A stretch of 64,000 nucleotides of DNA, from NCBI RefSeq assembly GCF_033807535.1, contig NZ_CP136856.1, positions 2,103,001 through 2,167,000 of the forward strand. The letters are read 5' to 3'. Shown piece after piece: positions 40,425-50,024 of this stretch. The DNA is from Oceanisphaera sp. IT1-181. GTDB lineage: Bacteria > Pseudomonadota > Gammaproteobacteria > Enterobacterales > Aeromonadaceae. Both the position numbers and the translations under genes were made by a program. Positions within the stretch are counted from its first letter, which is position 1. Every line of letters starts with the position of its first letter. Under the pieces are notes generated by a model. It was not told where the DNA came from. It searched no databases and worked only from the letters and a program-made list of their open reading frames with translations.

Positions 40425-41753
40425 CTAGCCACCGGCTTGTTGGTCAAGGTTTTTCAAATAATCGAGCTTGGCTTTGATCTTCTGCTCAAAACCGCGCTCA
40501 TTAGGCTGATAATATTGTCGGCCAGCAATGGCATCAGGCAAATAGGTGGCACCCGCCGCATAGGCGCCCGGCTCATGGTGGGCATAGCGATACTCGGCAC
40601 CGTGGCCCAGCTCTTTCATTAACTTAGTGGGCGCGTTGCGCAGGTGCATGGGCACCTCAAAATCTGGCAGCTCTTTGGCATCTTTTAGCGCTTGGTTCCA
40701 CGCGGTGTAAACCGCATTACTCTTGGGCGCACAGGCCAAATAAATAATGGCTTGCGCAATGGCGCGTTCCCCTTCTGCTGGGCCCACCCGAGTAAAGCAA
40801 TCCCAGGCCGCCAGTGCTACGTCCATGGCTTTTGGATCGGCCAGCCCTATGTCTTCTGAGGCGATGGCCAACAAGCGACGTGCAATATACAAAGGGTCAC
40901 AGCCAGCACTCACCATACGCGCATACCAATATAAACCAGCATCGGGATTAGAGCCGCGAATAGACTTATGAATCGCCGAAATCAAGTCGTAATACAGGTC
41001 GCCTTGATTATCAAAGCGGGCCAGTCGTTCACCGGTCACTTCCGCCAACAAGCTCAAGTCGACTCGGCATTGCCCCTCTACAGATACGGCCATGTCAGAT
41101 AACAGCTCAAGATAGTTCAACGCCTTGCGACCATCACCGTCCACCAATTGCGCCAAGGCGCTTTGTACGCCTTCCTCTAGCACAATATGTCGCTCTACCA
41201 AGATGGAGTCGTCGCTTAGCGCCTGCACGATCATCTGCTCGATGGCAGCAGGCGCTAAACGCTTCAGCAAATAAACGCGCGCCCGCGATAACAAGGCGTT
41301 ATTGAGCTCAAACGAGGGGTTCTCGGTGGTGGCACCTATAAAGGTGACGGTACCGTCTTCAATATGGGGCAAAAATGCATCTTGCTGAGATTTATTAAAG
41401 CGGTGTACTTCATCCACAAACAAGATAGTGCGTCGACCCGCTAACTTGTGCTCGCGGGCGCGCTCGATGGCGGCGCGAATTTCTTTTACGCCCGAGGTCA
41501 CTGCGGAGACCCGCTCCACTTCGGCATCACAATACAGGGCTATTAACTCAGCCAGCGTGGTTTTGCCGGTACCCGGCGGCCCCCACAAAATCATGGAGTG
41601 GCAGTGTCCGGCTTCCAGTGCTCGGCGCAGTGGTTTATCCGGCCCTAAAATATGGTCTTGGCCCAGATATTGCGCTAAGCGTTGCGGACGCATGCGCGCG
41701 GCTAACGGGCGAAAGTCATCTTGTTCAAAGTCGAGACTCAAGGTGCTCATCAT
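40425..41753 (-). CDS. rarA: Replication-associated recombination protein RarA (MgsA)
   Basis: AAA+ clamp-loader-like ATPase acting at stalled replication forks. 442 residues: RPLAARMRPQRLAQYLGQDH start, Walker A GPPGTGKTTLA (about 58), Walker B ILFVDEVHRFNKSQQDAFLP, sensor GATTENPSFELNNALLSRA, C-terminal tetramerisation domain. Two adjacent ATGs (41753 and 41750) are possible starts. Between lolA and serS. Confidence 0.96.
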   Translation of the reverse strand: MMSTLSLDFEQDDFRPLAARMRPQRLAQYLGQDHILGPDKPLRRALEAGHCHSMILWGPPGTGKTTLAELIALYCDAEVERVSAVTSGVKEIRAAIERAREHKLAGRRTILFVDEVHRFNKSQQDAFLPHIEDGTVTFIGATTENPSFELNNALLSRARVYLLKRLAPAAIEQMIVQALSDDSILVERHIVLEEGVQSALAQLVDGDGRKALNYLELLSDMAVSVEGQCRVDLSLLAEVTGERLARFDNQGDLYYDLISAIHKSIRGSNPDAGLYWYARMVSAGCDPLYIARRLLAIASEDIGLADPKAMDVALAAWDCFTRVGPAEGERAIAQAIIYLACAPKSNAVYTAWNQALKDAKELPDFEVPMHLRNAPTKLMKELGHGAEYRYAHHEPGAYAAGATYLPDAIAGRQYYQPNERGFEQKIKAKLDYLKNLDQQAGG

Positions 41754-41831
41754 TCATCTCCACAAAAATGGCAACAGACCCAGCACTCAGCCAGCAGCAA
41801 AACTGTGGGCCTAACATGGTCTCTATAGGAT

Positions 41832-41873
41832 GGTGAAGTGTAAAGGCTGACGCCTGAGGGGTAAAGCTGAGCG
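41832..41873 (+). repeat. Heptad array (6 units) upstream of rarA
   Basis: In-phase 7-bp units GGTGAAG, TGTAAAG, GCTGACG, CCTGAGG, GGTAAAG, CTGAGCG in the lolA-rarA gap. Confidence 0.5.
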
Positions 41874-41906
41874 CGTTGGTACTCAGAGCAGCCTCAATAC
41901 CACGGC

Positions 41907-41938
41907 AAAAAAATACCGAGCTGGTTGAGCTCGGTATT
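41907..41938 (-). terminator. Rho-independent terminator after lolA
   Basis: 11-bp stem AATACCGAGCT/AGCTCGGTATT with a 5-nt loop, then TTTTT on the minus strand; 32 bp past the lolA stop. Separates ftsK-lolA from rarA-serS. Confidence 0.9.
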
Positions 41939-41969
41939 CTCTGTTTCCTTAACGCTTGGCGCTTAATAT

Positions 41970-42578
41970 TTAGCGTTGATCATCAACCATCACGCCTTTT
42001 GGCGGCGTAAAGGTGAAGCTGGTTTTGCTTACCTTAGGCTGAGTGTTGATATTTTTTAGGGTGAAATCACTGCGCTGACCGCCTGACTCCAACACACTGA
42101 AACGTTCAATGCGATTTCTCGCATCAAAGCGCAGACTAAACTGGCTGATCAGCTCGCTGGGATCTTTACTGGCCACGATAAAATCTGCACCTTGGCGCGT
42201 CACTTCATAATCCTGCCAGCGCTTACCATCACGACCGGCAATCAACAAGAAGGGCGTGTTCTGAATCGCTTGCTCCAGTGGCGCTATGCTCACTTGCTCC
42301 ACAAAGGGGTCATACATCCACACACTTTTGCCGTTCGATACAATTAAGCTCTCATCAGGCGACACTGTGTGCCAGCGAAACTGATCGGGTCGTGCCAACT
42401 GCATGGTGCCCTTGCCGGTTTGCATCGGCTTACCTTGCTCATCAAACACTTGCTGGCTGAAATCTGCCGAGAATTGGTTAAAGCTGGCCAGTTTTTGTTG
42501 TAAGTCAGACCTAGCATCGGCCAGTGCCACAGCACTCACCGACCAAATTACAAACCCTATCGTCGCTAATTTCTTCAT
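41970..42578 (-). CDS. lolA: Outer-membrane lipoprotein carrier protein LolA
   Basis: Periplasmic chaperone carrying lipoproteins from LolCDE to LolB. 202 residues with a signal peptide (MKKLATIGFVIWSVSAVALA, cleavage near 20-21), then LQQKLASFNQFSADFSQQV, GTMQLARPDQFRWHT, and the hydrophobic half-barrel. The ATG directly abuts the ftsK TAA stop, so translation is probably coupled. Confidence 0.97.
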   Translation of the reverse strand: MKKLATIGFVIWSVSAVALADARSDLQQKLASFNQFSADFSQQVFDEQGKPMQTGKGTMQLARPDQFRWHTVSPDESLIVSNGKSVWMYDPFVEQVSIAPLEQAIQNTPFLLIAGRDGKRWQDYEVTRQGADFIVASKDPSELISQFSLRFDARNRIERFSVLESGGQRSDFTLKNINTQPKVSKTSFTFTPPKGVMVDDQR

Positions 42579-45413
42579 TTAATTGCGCTCCCTAACTGGC
42601 GGAGGTGCCAATACTTCACGTTGACCGCTACCCATAGGCGCACTCACAATGCCAAGTTGCTCCATTCGTTCGATTAAACGAGCGGCGCGGTTGTAACCAA
42701 TCTTAAACTGACGTTGCACCCCAGAGATAGAGCCACGACGCGTCTCTACGACATAAGCTACCGCAGCATCAAACAAGGGATCAGGCGCATCGTCGCCCTC
42801 TTCCGCTACTTCTCCTGGCAATAAGCCTTCTGGGCCCACCTCACCACTTAAGATATCTTCAATATAATTGGGCTCGCCCCGCTCTTTCCATGCCGCCACT
42901 ACTTTGTGCACTTCGTGGTCATCCACAAAGGCGCCGTGTACCCGTGTTGGCGTGCTATCACCGGCGGGTAAGTAAAGCATGTCACCCATGCCTAATAAGG
43001 ACTCTGCCCCTTGTTGGTCTAAGATGGTGCGCGAGTCTATTTTGCTCGACACCTGAAATGACATGCGCGTCGGAATGTTGGCTTTAATTAAGCCAGTGAT
43101 CACATCCACCGACGGGCGCTGGGTAGCCAAAATCAGGTGGATTCCCGCCGCACGGGCCTTTTGGGCAATACGCGCAATCAGCTCTTCTACCTTCTTACCG
43201 ACTATCATCATCATGTCGGCAAATTCATCAATTACCACCACGATATGCGGCAGTTTTTCCAGTGCCGGCGGATAGGTATCCATAGACTGGGTCGGATCCC
43301 ACAGTGGGTCACGAATTGGCTCACCCGCATCAATCGCGTCTTGCACCTTGGTGTTATAGCCTTGCAGGTTACGCACCCCTACCGAAGACAACAGCTTATA
43401 ACGGCGCTCCATCTCACCCACACACCAGCGCAACGCATTGGCCGCATCTTTCATGTCAGTGACCACTTCGGTGAGCAGGTGCGGAATACCTTCGTAAACC
43501 GACAGCTCCAACATCTTGGGATCTATCATAATAAAGCGCACTTCTTCGGGCGTGGCTTTATACAACATCGACAAGATCATCACGTTCACGCCCACCGACT
43601 TACCGGAGCCGGTGGTGCCCGCCACTAATACGTGGGGCATTCTCGCCAAGTTCACCACCACCGGCTCGCCGGCAATGTCTTGACCCAGCACCATGGTTAA
43701 CGGATGTTGGCTATTTCTAAAGGCTTCGCTGTCGATTACCTCACGCAAATACACGGTTTCTCGGCGCGTGTTGGGCAATTCTAGGCCGATATAAGGCTTA
43801 CCCGGGATAACTTCTACCACCCGCACGCTGATCGCTGACAATGAACGGGCCAAGTCGCGATCTAGGCTGGCAATTTTACTCACCTTAATACCCGGCGCTA
43901 AGTCCAATTCAAAACGGGTGATCACCGGCCCCGGATACACGCCCACTACGTTGGCTTGCACGTTATAGTCCGCAAGCTTGGCCTCGACTAAGCGCGCAAT
44001 GCGCTCTAACTCTGCCTCACTCACCGTATGCTGGCGCGGCTTGGGTAAATCCAGTAACTCAAACGAAGGTAAAGGGCTAACACTGCGTTGCGCTCTAGGC
44101 GGCACAGCTGCCACCCGTGTTGCAGGTGAATGAGGCACAGCTTCATCATCTTTTAACCAAGGCAAATCCAGCTCCTCGTCGTCTTCTGGCCAGCCATTCG
44201 CTTGCGCTAAGGTTGCCATAGGCTGCGCTGCGGGCGGTTGCATCGCCTGCGGTCGTGCTTGCGGCGCTGCTTGTTGAATGGGTGCTTGTTGCAAAGCTGA
44301 TTGTTGAGTAGCGGCTTGCTGCGGCGCACGAGCAGGTTTATTGACACTCGCTAAAAAATCTTCCGCATCCAGAAAATCATCGGTGTCCATAAAGTCATCC
44401 GCCGCCATCGAGCTGGCCGCCTCTAAGTCCACATCTGGTTCATGGTTGGCATTAAACACCGGCTCTTTACGCATCGGTGGCGCCTTCTTTTGCAGTAAAG
44501 CACGCTTAGGTGCTGCTGGCAGAGGTGCCATCAGCGGGTCGTCTTGCTCATGTTCACGGCCAGCTTGCGGGGCGTAATCTGCCTCGTCTGCGGTGCCACT
44601 CAAGCGCTCTTTAAACCGGCGCCAGCTTACAAAGCCTGAACCAGAATGAGTATCTTCTGCGGTGGTATGCGCCGACTCAGGGCCCGTTACTGGTTTGCCG
44701 GAGCCGTGCGTCGAGCTGGTCGTTGCCGCCAGTGGCTCGCTTGTCTGTGAACCACGTAAATTACTTTGCCAGTCAACAATACGTTGCGGCACTTGGCTTA
44801 ATAGCTGCGGCGCATTGACCACACTGGCCCCTAAGCGCTCCACAATCAGCAACCAAGACCAACCGGTAAAAAAGGTGACGCCAGTAGCAAAGCCGCACAA
44901 CAGCAATAAAGTGGTGCCCAGCGTGCCAAAAACAGGGGCGATGGCCGAGGCCAGCATGTCGCCAATTAAGCCACCGGATGAAAAGTAGTAAATATTGCCC
45001 AAGTTCATGCTGGCCAAGGTTAATACACTCAGCAGCAGCATTAAAAATCCGATAATACGCAGGCTTAAGGTTAAGTAACAAATGTCACTTAACGCCCTTG
45101 GCCGCCATAAGGTTAACCAGCCAATCAGCACCATAAATAAGGGTACCGCATAAGCCGAAAAGCCAAAAGAGAACAGCAAAATATCGGCCAACCAAGCACC
45201 GGCAGGACCGGCAGCATTACGAATTTCTCCGCCCCACGCTGTTTGTGACCAGCCCGGATCCGAGGGGTGATAAGACACCAAGGACAACATCATGAAGATC
45301 GCCAATAAAATAATGGTGATCAATCCGGCCTCAAACAGACGCTGTAAACCAGACATAGGAGTAAACAGCTTTTTCTCCGCCAAACGCCCGCTCCTCACTT
45401 TTAAGTTATTCAT
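42579..45413 (-). CDS. ftsK: DNA translocase FtsK
   Basis: Hexameric motor that moves DNA through the septum and activates XerCD at dif. 944 residues. Four membrane helices in the first 200 residues, then a Pro/Ala/Gln-rich linker (about 205-455) shorter than in E. coli (whole protein 1329). The motor has Walker A GTTGSGKSVG and Walker B HIVVVIDEFADMMM. The C-terminal gamma winged helix (ISGVQRQFKIGYNRAARLIERME) reads KOPS. Between lrp and lolA as in E. coli. Confidence 0.98.
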   Translation of the reverse strand: MNNLKVRSGRLAEKKLFTPMSGLQRLFEAGLITIILLAIFMMLSLVSYHPSDPGWSQTAWGGEIRNAAGPAGAWLADILLFSFGFSAYAVPLFMVLIGWLTLWRPRALSDICYLTLSLRIIGFLMLLLSVLTLASMNLGNIYYFSSGGLIGDMLASAIAPVFGTLGTTLLLLCGFATGVTFFTGWSWLLIVERLGASVVNAPQLLSQVPQRIVDWQSNLRGSQTSEPLAATTSSTHGSGKPVTGPESAHTTAEDTHSGSGFVSWRRFKERLSGTADEADYAPQAGREHEQDDPLMAPLPAAPKRALLQKKAPPMRKEPVFNANHEPDVDLEAASSMAADDFMDTDDFLDAEDFLASVNKPARAPQQAATQQSALQQAPIQQAAPQARPQAMQPPAAQPMATLAQANGWPEDDEELDLPWLKDDEAVPHSPATRVAAVPPRAQRSVSPLPSFELLDLPKPRQHTVSEAELERIARLVEAKLADYNVQANVVGVYPGPVITRFELDLAPGIKVSKIASLDRDLARSLSAISVRVVEVIPGKPYIGLELPNTRRETVYLREVIDSEAFRNSQHPLTMVLGQDIAGEPVVVNLARMPHVLVAGTTGSGKSVGVNVMILSMLYKATPEEVRFIMIDPKMLELSVYEGIPHLLTEVVTDMKDAANALRWCVGEMERRYKLLSSVGVRNLQGYNTKVQDAIDAGEPIRDPLWDPTQSMDTYPPALEKLPHIVVVIDEFADMMMIVGKKVEELIARIAQKARAAGIHLILATQRPSVDVITGLIKANIPTRMSFQVSSKIDSRTILDQQGAESLLGMGDMLYLPAGDSTPTRVHGAFVDDHEVHKVVAAWKERGEPNYIEDILSGEVGPEGLLPGEVAEEGDDAPDPLFDAAVAYVVETRRGSISGVQRQFKIGYNRAARLIERMEQLGIVSAPMGSGQREVLAPPPVRERN

Positions 45414-45467
45414 ACAATCAATGGCTGGGCTGCGACAGAAAAGGTCGCCAGAGACTCAAACGACAAA

Positions 45468-45487
45468 CGAGCGGCCAAGGCCGCTCG
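45468..45487 (-). terminator. Stem-loop after lrp (likely terminator)
   Basis: CGAGCGGCC-AA-GGCCGCTCG, a perfect 9-bp stem followed on the minus strand by TTTGTCGTTT. Lies between the lrp stop and the ftsK start, so it probably trims lrp read-through into ftsK. Confidence 0.65.
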
Positions 45488-45552
45488 CAGAATCTGAGTT
45501 TATGATCAGCTCGCTTCGATAAAAATACCAGAGCCGAGCCCATTAGCACAGC

Positions 45553-46068
45553 TTAACGGGTATTTATCACCAGACGATTGCTTTGCTTGACCTCTTCCAT
45601 CACCACATAGGTGCGAGTGTCATTCACGCCTGGCAAACGTAACAAGGTTTCGCCCAACAGCTTACGATAAGCCGACATATCAGCCACGCGCGTTTTCAAT
45701 AGGTAGTCAAAATCACCGGATACCAAATGGCATTCTTGAATTTCTTCCAGCTTTTGTACCGCGTCATTAAACTCATCAAACACATCGGGTGTGCCACGGT
45801 TAAGTGTAATTTCTACAAACACCAGCAAAGAGGCATCTAAATACTGCGGATTAAGAATAGCAGTATAGCCTTCGATATACCCTTGGCGCTCTAAACGACG
45901 CACGCGCTCTAAGCACGGCGTGGGGCTAAGCCCCACTCGCTTAGACAGCTCAACGTTAGAGATACGGCCGTCTTGCTGCAGCTCGTTTAATATATTGCGA
46001 TCTATTCGGTCGAGATCTTTGGCCGGTCTACTGTTCAAATCCAACACTTCATCCATCCTTTGACTCAT
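45553..46068 (-). CDS. lrp: Leucine-responsive regulatory protein
   Basis: Global feast/famine regulator. From KDLDRIDRNILNELQ on it is nearly identical to E. coli Lrp: helix-turn-helix GRISNVELSKRVGLSPTPCLERVRRLE (key part LSKRVGLSPTPCLERV) and the ligand-binding RAM domain with VSGDFDYLLKTRV. The start is uncertain: ATG at 46068 (171 residues) is taken; 46104 gives 183 and 46056 gives 167, but the last has no room for a ribosome-binding site. E. coli Lrp has 164. Confidence 0.97.
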   Translation of the reverse strand: MSQRMDEVLDLNSRPAKDLDRIDRNILNELQQDGRISNVELSKRVGLSPTPCLERVRRLERQGYIEGYTAILNPQYLDASLLVFVEITLNRGTPDVFDEFNDAVQKLEEIQECHLVSGDFDYLLKTRVADMSAYRKLLGETLLRLPGVNDTRTYVVMEEVKQSNRLVINTR

Positions 46069-46712
46069 TATCGATATATTCCACTGTGAATAGTCTGACT
46101 GCATGGCACAACACGGCAGGCTAATATCGGATTCAGTCTGCCTTTAGCAGCACTACTTCCTCTGGTCACCCAGCAGGTGCCGTCGCCATCTCGCAATGTA
46201 GAAAACAGATAAATACATAGAAAAAACGATTATCTATTACAGCATATCTTCCAGTATCTTAACATGCTAAGTAGCTAACAGATAGCATATACGTTTGTTT
46301 TACCTCTAAAATAACCATTTAACAACTGTTTTATCCGTTCAGCTCGCTTTCATCAGCCACAGGGCATTAGCTCAACAAATAAGCCGATATTGATATAATT
46401 AGCTATTTCAGCACCAATAACAGCTTTATTGGTCGAATACCCTCCAAATTACTGTTTATCTCGCATTAATTTATTAATGATATTCAAGCGAGCCTTTATT
46501 TTTGGTTATATTGCATAACTATTCGTTCTAACCCGAACTGCCGGTCGCTCTAACTCCAGCTTGCCGATTACAGTAGCATCATGTCTACGCCCTTTGGCGG
46601 CTTACCGCCAGTCTCACTGCACAGAACCGCCAGCTGTGGTACTTTATTCCCTTTCGGCTATCCCCTACAATCGAGCCACTATTATCTGCCTACTCTCAGG
46701 TTGGAGAAACAA
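46069..46712. other. AT-rich divergent lrp-trxB region (about 640 bp)
   Basis: Long non-coding stretch holding both promoters. Seen: CAGCATATCTTCCAG at 46240-46254, 12 of 15 matches to the Lrp consensus YAGHAWATTWTDCTR; an inverted repeat ACCAATAA-n5-TTATTGGT at 46413-46433; and a palindrome CATTAAT-TT-ATTAATG at 46464-46479. Lrp is autoregulated in E. coli, so an operator array is plausible. The frame open upstream of trxB (46581-46712) is not conserved-looking. Confidence 0.5.
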
Positions 46713-47666
46713 ATGAGTCAAGCAAAACATGCAAAACTGCTGATCTTAGGATCCGGTCCTGCAGGATATACCGCCGCCGTCTACGCTGCCCGCGCCAACC
46801 TTAATCCCGTAATGGTTACCGGTATTCAGCAAGGTGGTCAGCTGACCACCACCACAGACGTGGAAAACTGGCCAGGCGATCCAGAAGGCTTAACCGGCCC
46901 TGCCTTAATGGAGCGCATGAAAGCCCATGCACAGCGCTTTGAAACAGAAATACTGATTGATCACATCAACAGTGTGGACTTAAGCCAGCGCCCATTTCAA
47001 TTAAAAGGTGACAGTGTTACCTATAGCTGCGACGCGCTGATTATCGCCACCGGCGCCTCGGCTAAATACTTAGGTTTACCTTCTGAAGAAGCGTTTCAAG
47101 GTCGCGGTGTCTCAGCTTGTGCCACCTGTGATGGTTTCTTCTACCGTAACCAAAAAGTCGCCGTGATTGGCGGCGGTAATACTGCAGTAGAAGAAGCTCT
47201 CTATCTGTCAAATATTGCCGCTGAAGTACATTTAGTGCACCGCCGTGACGAATTTCGCTCCGAGAAAATCCTTATTGACCGTTTAATGGACAAGGTTAAT
47301 AACGGCAATATTATTCTGCACACCCACCGCACGCTAGAAGAAGTGCTGGGTGACAACACAGGTGTGACGGGTGTGCGCTTAAAAGATACCCAGACGGGCA
47401 CTGAAGAAGAATTAGCACTGGCCGGGGTCTTTATCGCCATCGGTCATCAGCCCAACACCAGCATGTTTATCGATCAGTTAGACATGGAAAACGGCTACCT
47501 TAAGGTGCAATCCGGTTTACAAGGCAACGCCACCCAAACCAGCATCGAGGGCGTATTTGCCGCCGGTGACGTGATGGACCATATCTATCGCCAAGCCATT
47601 ACCTCAGCCGGCACCGGCTGCATGGCCGCGCTGGACGCCGAGCGCTATTTGGATGCCCTGAAGTAA
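46713..47666 (+). CDS. trxB: Thioredoxin reductase
   Basis: NADPH-dependent flavoenzyme that reduces thioredoxin. 317 residues from the ATG at 46713, with GGAG 8 bp ahead. FAD motif LILGSGPAGYTAAVYAAR, redox pair CATC at 136-139, NADPH motif VIGGGNTAVEEALYL, and GVFAAGDVMD near the end. Divergent from lrp, as in E. coli. Confidence 0.98.
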   Translation: MSQAKHAKLLILGSGPAGYTAAVYAARANLNPVMVTGIQQGGQLTTTTDVENWPGDPEGLTGPALMERMKAHAQRFETEILIDHINSVDLSQRPFQLKGDSVTYSCDALIIATGASAKYLGLPSEEAFQGRGVSACATCDGFFYRNQKVAVIGGGNTAVEEALYLSNIAAEVHLVHRRDEFRSEKILIDRLMDKVNNGNIILHTHRTLEEVLGDNTGVTGVRLKDTQTGTEEELALAGVFIAIGHQPNTSMFIDQLDMENGYLKVQSGLQGNATQTSIEGVFAAGDVMDHIYRQAITSAGTGCMAALDAERYLDALK

Positions 47667-47690
47667 GCTATTCAGCACTAAGCTAGAAGC

Positions 47691-47720
47691 AAAACGGCGC
47701 CGTAGATACGGCGCCGTTTT
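47691..47720 (+). terminator. Rho-independent terminator of trxB
   Basis: 13-bp stem AAAACGGCGCCGT/ACGGCGCCGTTTT with loop AGAT, then T; 25 bp after the trxB stop. Confidence 0.93.
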
Positions 47721-47733
47721 TGATCTGAAAACC

Positions 47734-47761
47734 GTGATGAGTGAAAAGTGAAGGGAGAATA
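47734..47761 (+). repeat. Heptad array (4 units)
   Basis: In-phase units GTGATGA, GTGAAAA, GTGAAGG, GAGAATA just after the trxB terminator, 60 bp before the 43-bp dispersed repeat. Confidence 0.5.
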
Positions 47762-47820
47762 CAGCACCGAGCTAAACACAAAACAAAGACCAACCGCACC
47801 AACATTCACATATTGCACGA

Positions 47821-47863
47821 TTGTAGAGGCCATCTTTAGTCGGCCGGTTTTACGCAGTAAAAC
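47821..47863 (+). repeat. Dispersed 43-bp repeat, copy 2, with a partial tandem duplication
   Basis: Matches 25376-25418 at 37 of 43 positions. Its end is a perfect hairpin GTTTTAC-GCA-GTAAAAC. Around it, about 47782-47829 and 47865-47912 are diverged copies of one another (CCAACCGC ... CATATTGCACGA), so the unit has been duplicated locally. A 106-codon minus-strand frame across 47678-47998 mirrors this duplication (QYADCGAVGYC / QYVNVGAVGLC) and is not taken as a gene. Confidence 0.6.
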
Positions 47864-48043
47864 TAAACAATATCCAACCGCGCCGCAGTCTGCATATTGC
47901 ACGAATCTAGGCACATACTTTAGCCGTGCAATCCGGCATAACAGGTTCTGATACACCAAGCCTAAAACCGTTCCGCCTTCGGCGAAATGCGAGAACAAGT
48001 GTTTGCCTACAAAACCCTTTATCTTGGCGCTCGGCGCTATATT

Positions 48044-49767
48044 TTACCTTTCACTCACCTGCGCGAGCGCTTCTTGTAAGGTGGGATAAAAAGATAACAC
48101 TTCAGGAATGGGCTGTACGCCGGCGCGGGCCAAGGTTTTTAGCGGCTGAAATTGCACGTCGGCCACTATGACCTCAATGTTTTGTTGCTGGCAGTGGGCG
48201 ACAAAACCACTTAACGCCGCTTGGCCGCCCGCATCTAAAATAGACACCGCGTCCAGATACAAAATTACGCCCTTTTGTGTACCGCATAAGCCGGCTAACT
48301 CGCTGAATACGCGATCTGCCGCGGCAAAAAACAACGGGCCATTGATCTTATACACCGACCAGCCGACAGGCAGCGGCGAAGCACTAAATCGGCTGCTAGC
48401 TGAAATATCCGTCACCCGCGTCATCTCAGCAATATCGCGCATAAACAGCACGGCGGCCACCAGAATACCCGCCGTAATGGCAATCACCATATCGAATAAA
48501 ATGGTCAGCGAGAAACAGGTAAAAAATACCAACACATCTCCCAGCGGCGCGGTTTTAATCAAGCGCAATGCCTTGTGTGCTTCACTCATGTTCCACGCCA
48601 CCACCATCAATAATGCGGCCATGGCGGGCATGGGCACGTAGGCCAACATGGGCGCCAGCAAGACTAAGGCTGCTAATACCACTAATGCGTGCACCATGCC
48701 CGACACCGGCGTTTGGCCACCGGCTTTAAAATTAGCCGCCGAGCGCGCAATAGCAGCAGTGGCGGTAATACCACCAAAAAACGGCGCCACTATATTGCCG
48801 ATACCTTGGCCTAACAGCTCACTGTTGGCACTGTGGCGCTTGCCCGTCATGCCATCTAACACTACGGCACAAAGCAGCGACTCAATCGCCCCCAACATGG
48901 CGATGGCAAAGGCTGCCGGTAATAAGGCTTGCAGCAAGCTCCAATCCAGCAATAACACCCCGCCTTCGGGTCCGGGTTGCAGCCAAGGCCAGATAAACTG
49001 CGGCAACACCGGCGGAATGCCTTGCCCACTGCTGCCGTCTGCCAGCACATAACTAAACTGACTGCTAATGGTAGCTATCTCAAGCCCTTGGTTATTGAGT
49101 AACCAAGTGAGCACACTGGCCAAGATCACCGCCGGTAAATGGGCGGGCCACCAAGCTTTAGCTTGGGCCAGAGCAACATAATGGCCAACGTTAGCAAGGC
49201 GACTATCACGCTGGGCCCATAAAAATTAGGTACGGCGTGCATGAGAGCAGACACCTTGCTTAGATAATGCGCCGGCATCTGCAGCTCGGTCAGGCCTAAA
49301 AAATCCTTTAACTGTAAGGTGGCAATCACCACCCCGATGCCGCCGGTAAAACCTAAGGTCACGGAAGCAGGAATATATTCAATTAAGCGGCCGAGACGGA
49401 TCAGCGCCAAGCCTATCAAGATTAATCCCGACATCACGGTGGCCAATAACAGACCACCTAAGCCATATTGCTGGGCGATGGGATATAAAATCACCACGAA
49501 GGCGGCAGTGGGGCCTGAAATACTTAAGCGCGAGCCGCCCGTTAGCGCAATAATAAAACCGCCAATAATGGCCGTATAAAGTCCATATTGCGGTGCCACC
49601 CCACTGGCAATCGCCAACGCCATGGCCAGCGGAATAGCAATGATGCCTACCGTAATACCGGCTAACACATCTTTTAGTAAACGCTGGCGGCCATAGGGTT
49701 CCGTTAAGCAACTTTCGCGCAGCGCATGGCCAATCCGTAACGAAAATAAGTGTGCCCGATGCGCCAT
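48044..49767 (-). pseudogene. dauA: SulP-family (DauA/YchM-like) C4-dicarboxylate transporter, frameshifted
   Basis: Two adjacent frames together match the E. coli DauA order and length. The first (49126-49767, 213 residues) has DVLAGITVGIIAIPLAMALAI, GLYTAIIGGFIIALTGGSRL, SGPTAAFVVILYP and SVTLGFTGGIG, and ends ...WPKLKLGGPPIYRR. The second (48044-49129) resumes with ILASVLTWLL and holds the remaining helices (MLGAIESLLCAVVLDGMTG, ITATAAIARSAANFKAGG) and the STAS domain (LDAVSILDAGGQAAL). One extra C in the CCC at 49141-49143 would give GGPPHLPAVILAS and restore one frame. The stop and a GTG overlap as GTGA, so two polypeptides could be made, but a base deletion or sequencing error is more likely. 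Confidence 0.85.
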
Positions 49768-50024
49768 CCTGCCCTCCTAAATACACAGTAACTAATACAC
49801 AATAACTATAAGGTTATCATTTAGAGTATATGCTCATTCATTATTCATTCAATGGTAATATAAGGCTCAGTTTGAAACGCAATGCGCAACAGCACAGCGC
49901 TCCCGCTCACCTAAAGTGCGTCAGTAAATTCATGAACACCTTGCATAAAAATGGGTCAGGCTGGCTAAAACACTTAAACTAAGCACTTAAACAAGAACAT
50001 TAATAAAGAGTAACGGTTAACGGC

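Noticed and set aside
47678..47998. 106-codon minus-strand reading frame after trxB
   Set aside because: It runs through the trxB terminator, and its internal repeat (QYADCGAVGYC / QYVNVGAVGLC) mirrors a DNA-level duplication of a non-coding repeat.
49126..49145. Programmed -1 frameshift in dauA
   Set aside because: No X XXY YYZ slippery heptamer is seen at the junction; loss of one C explains the shift more simply.
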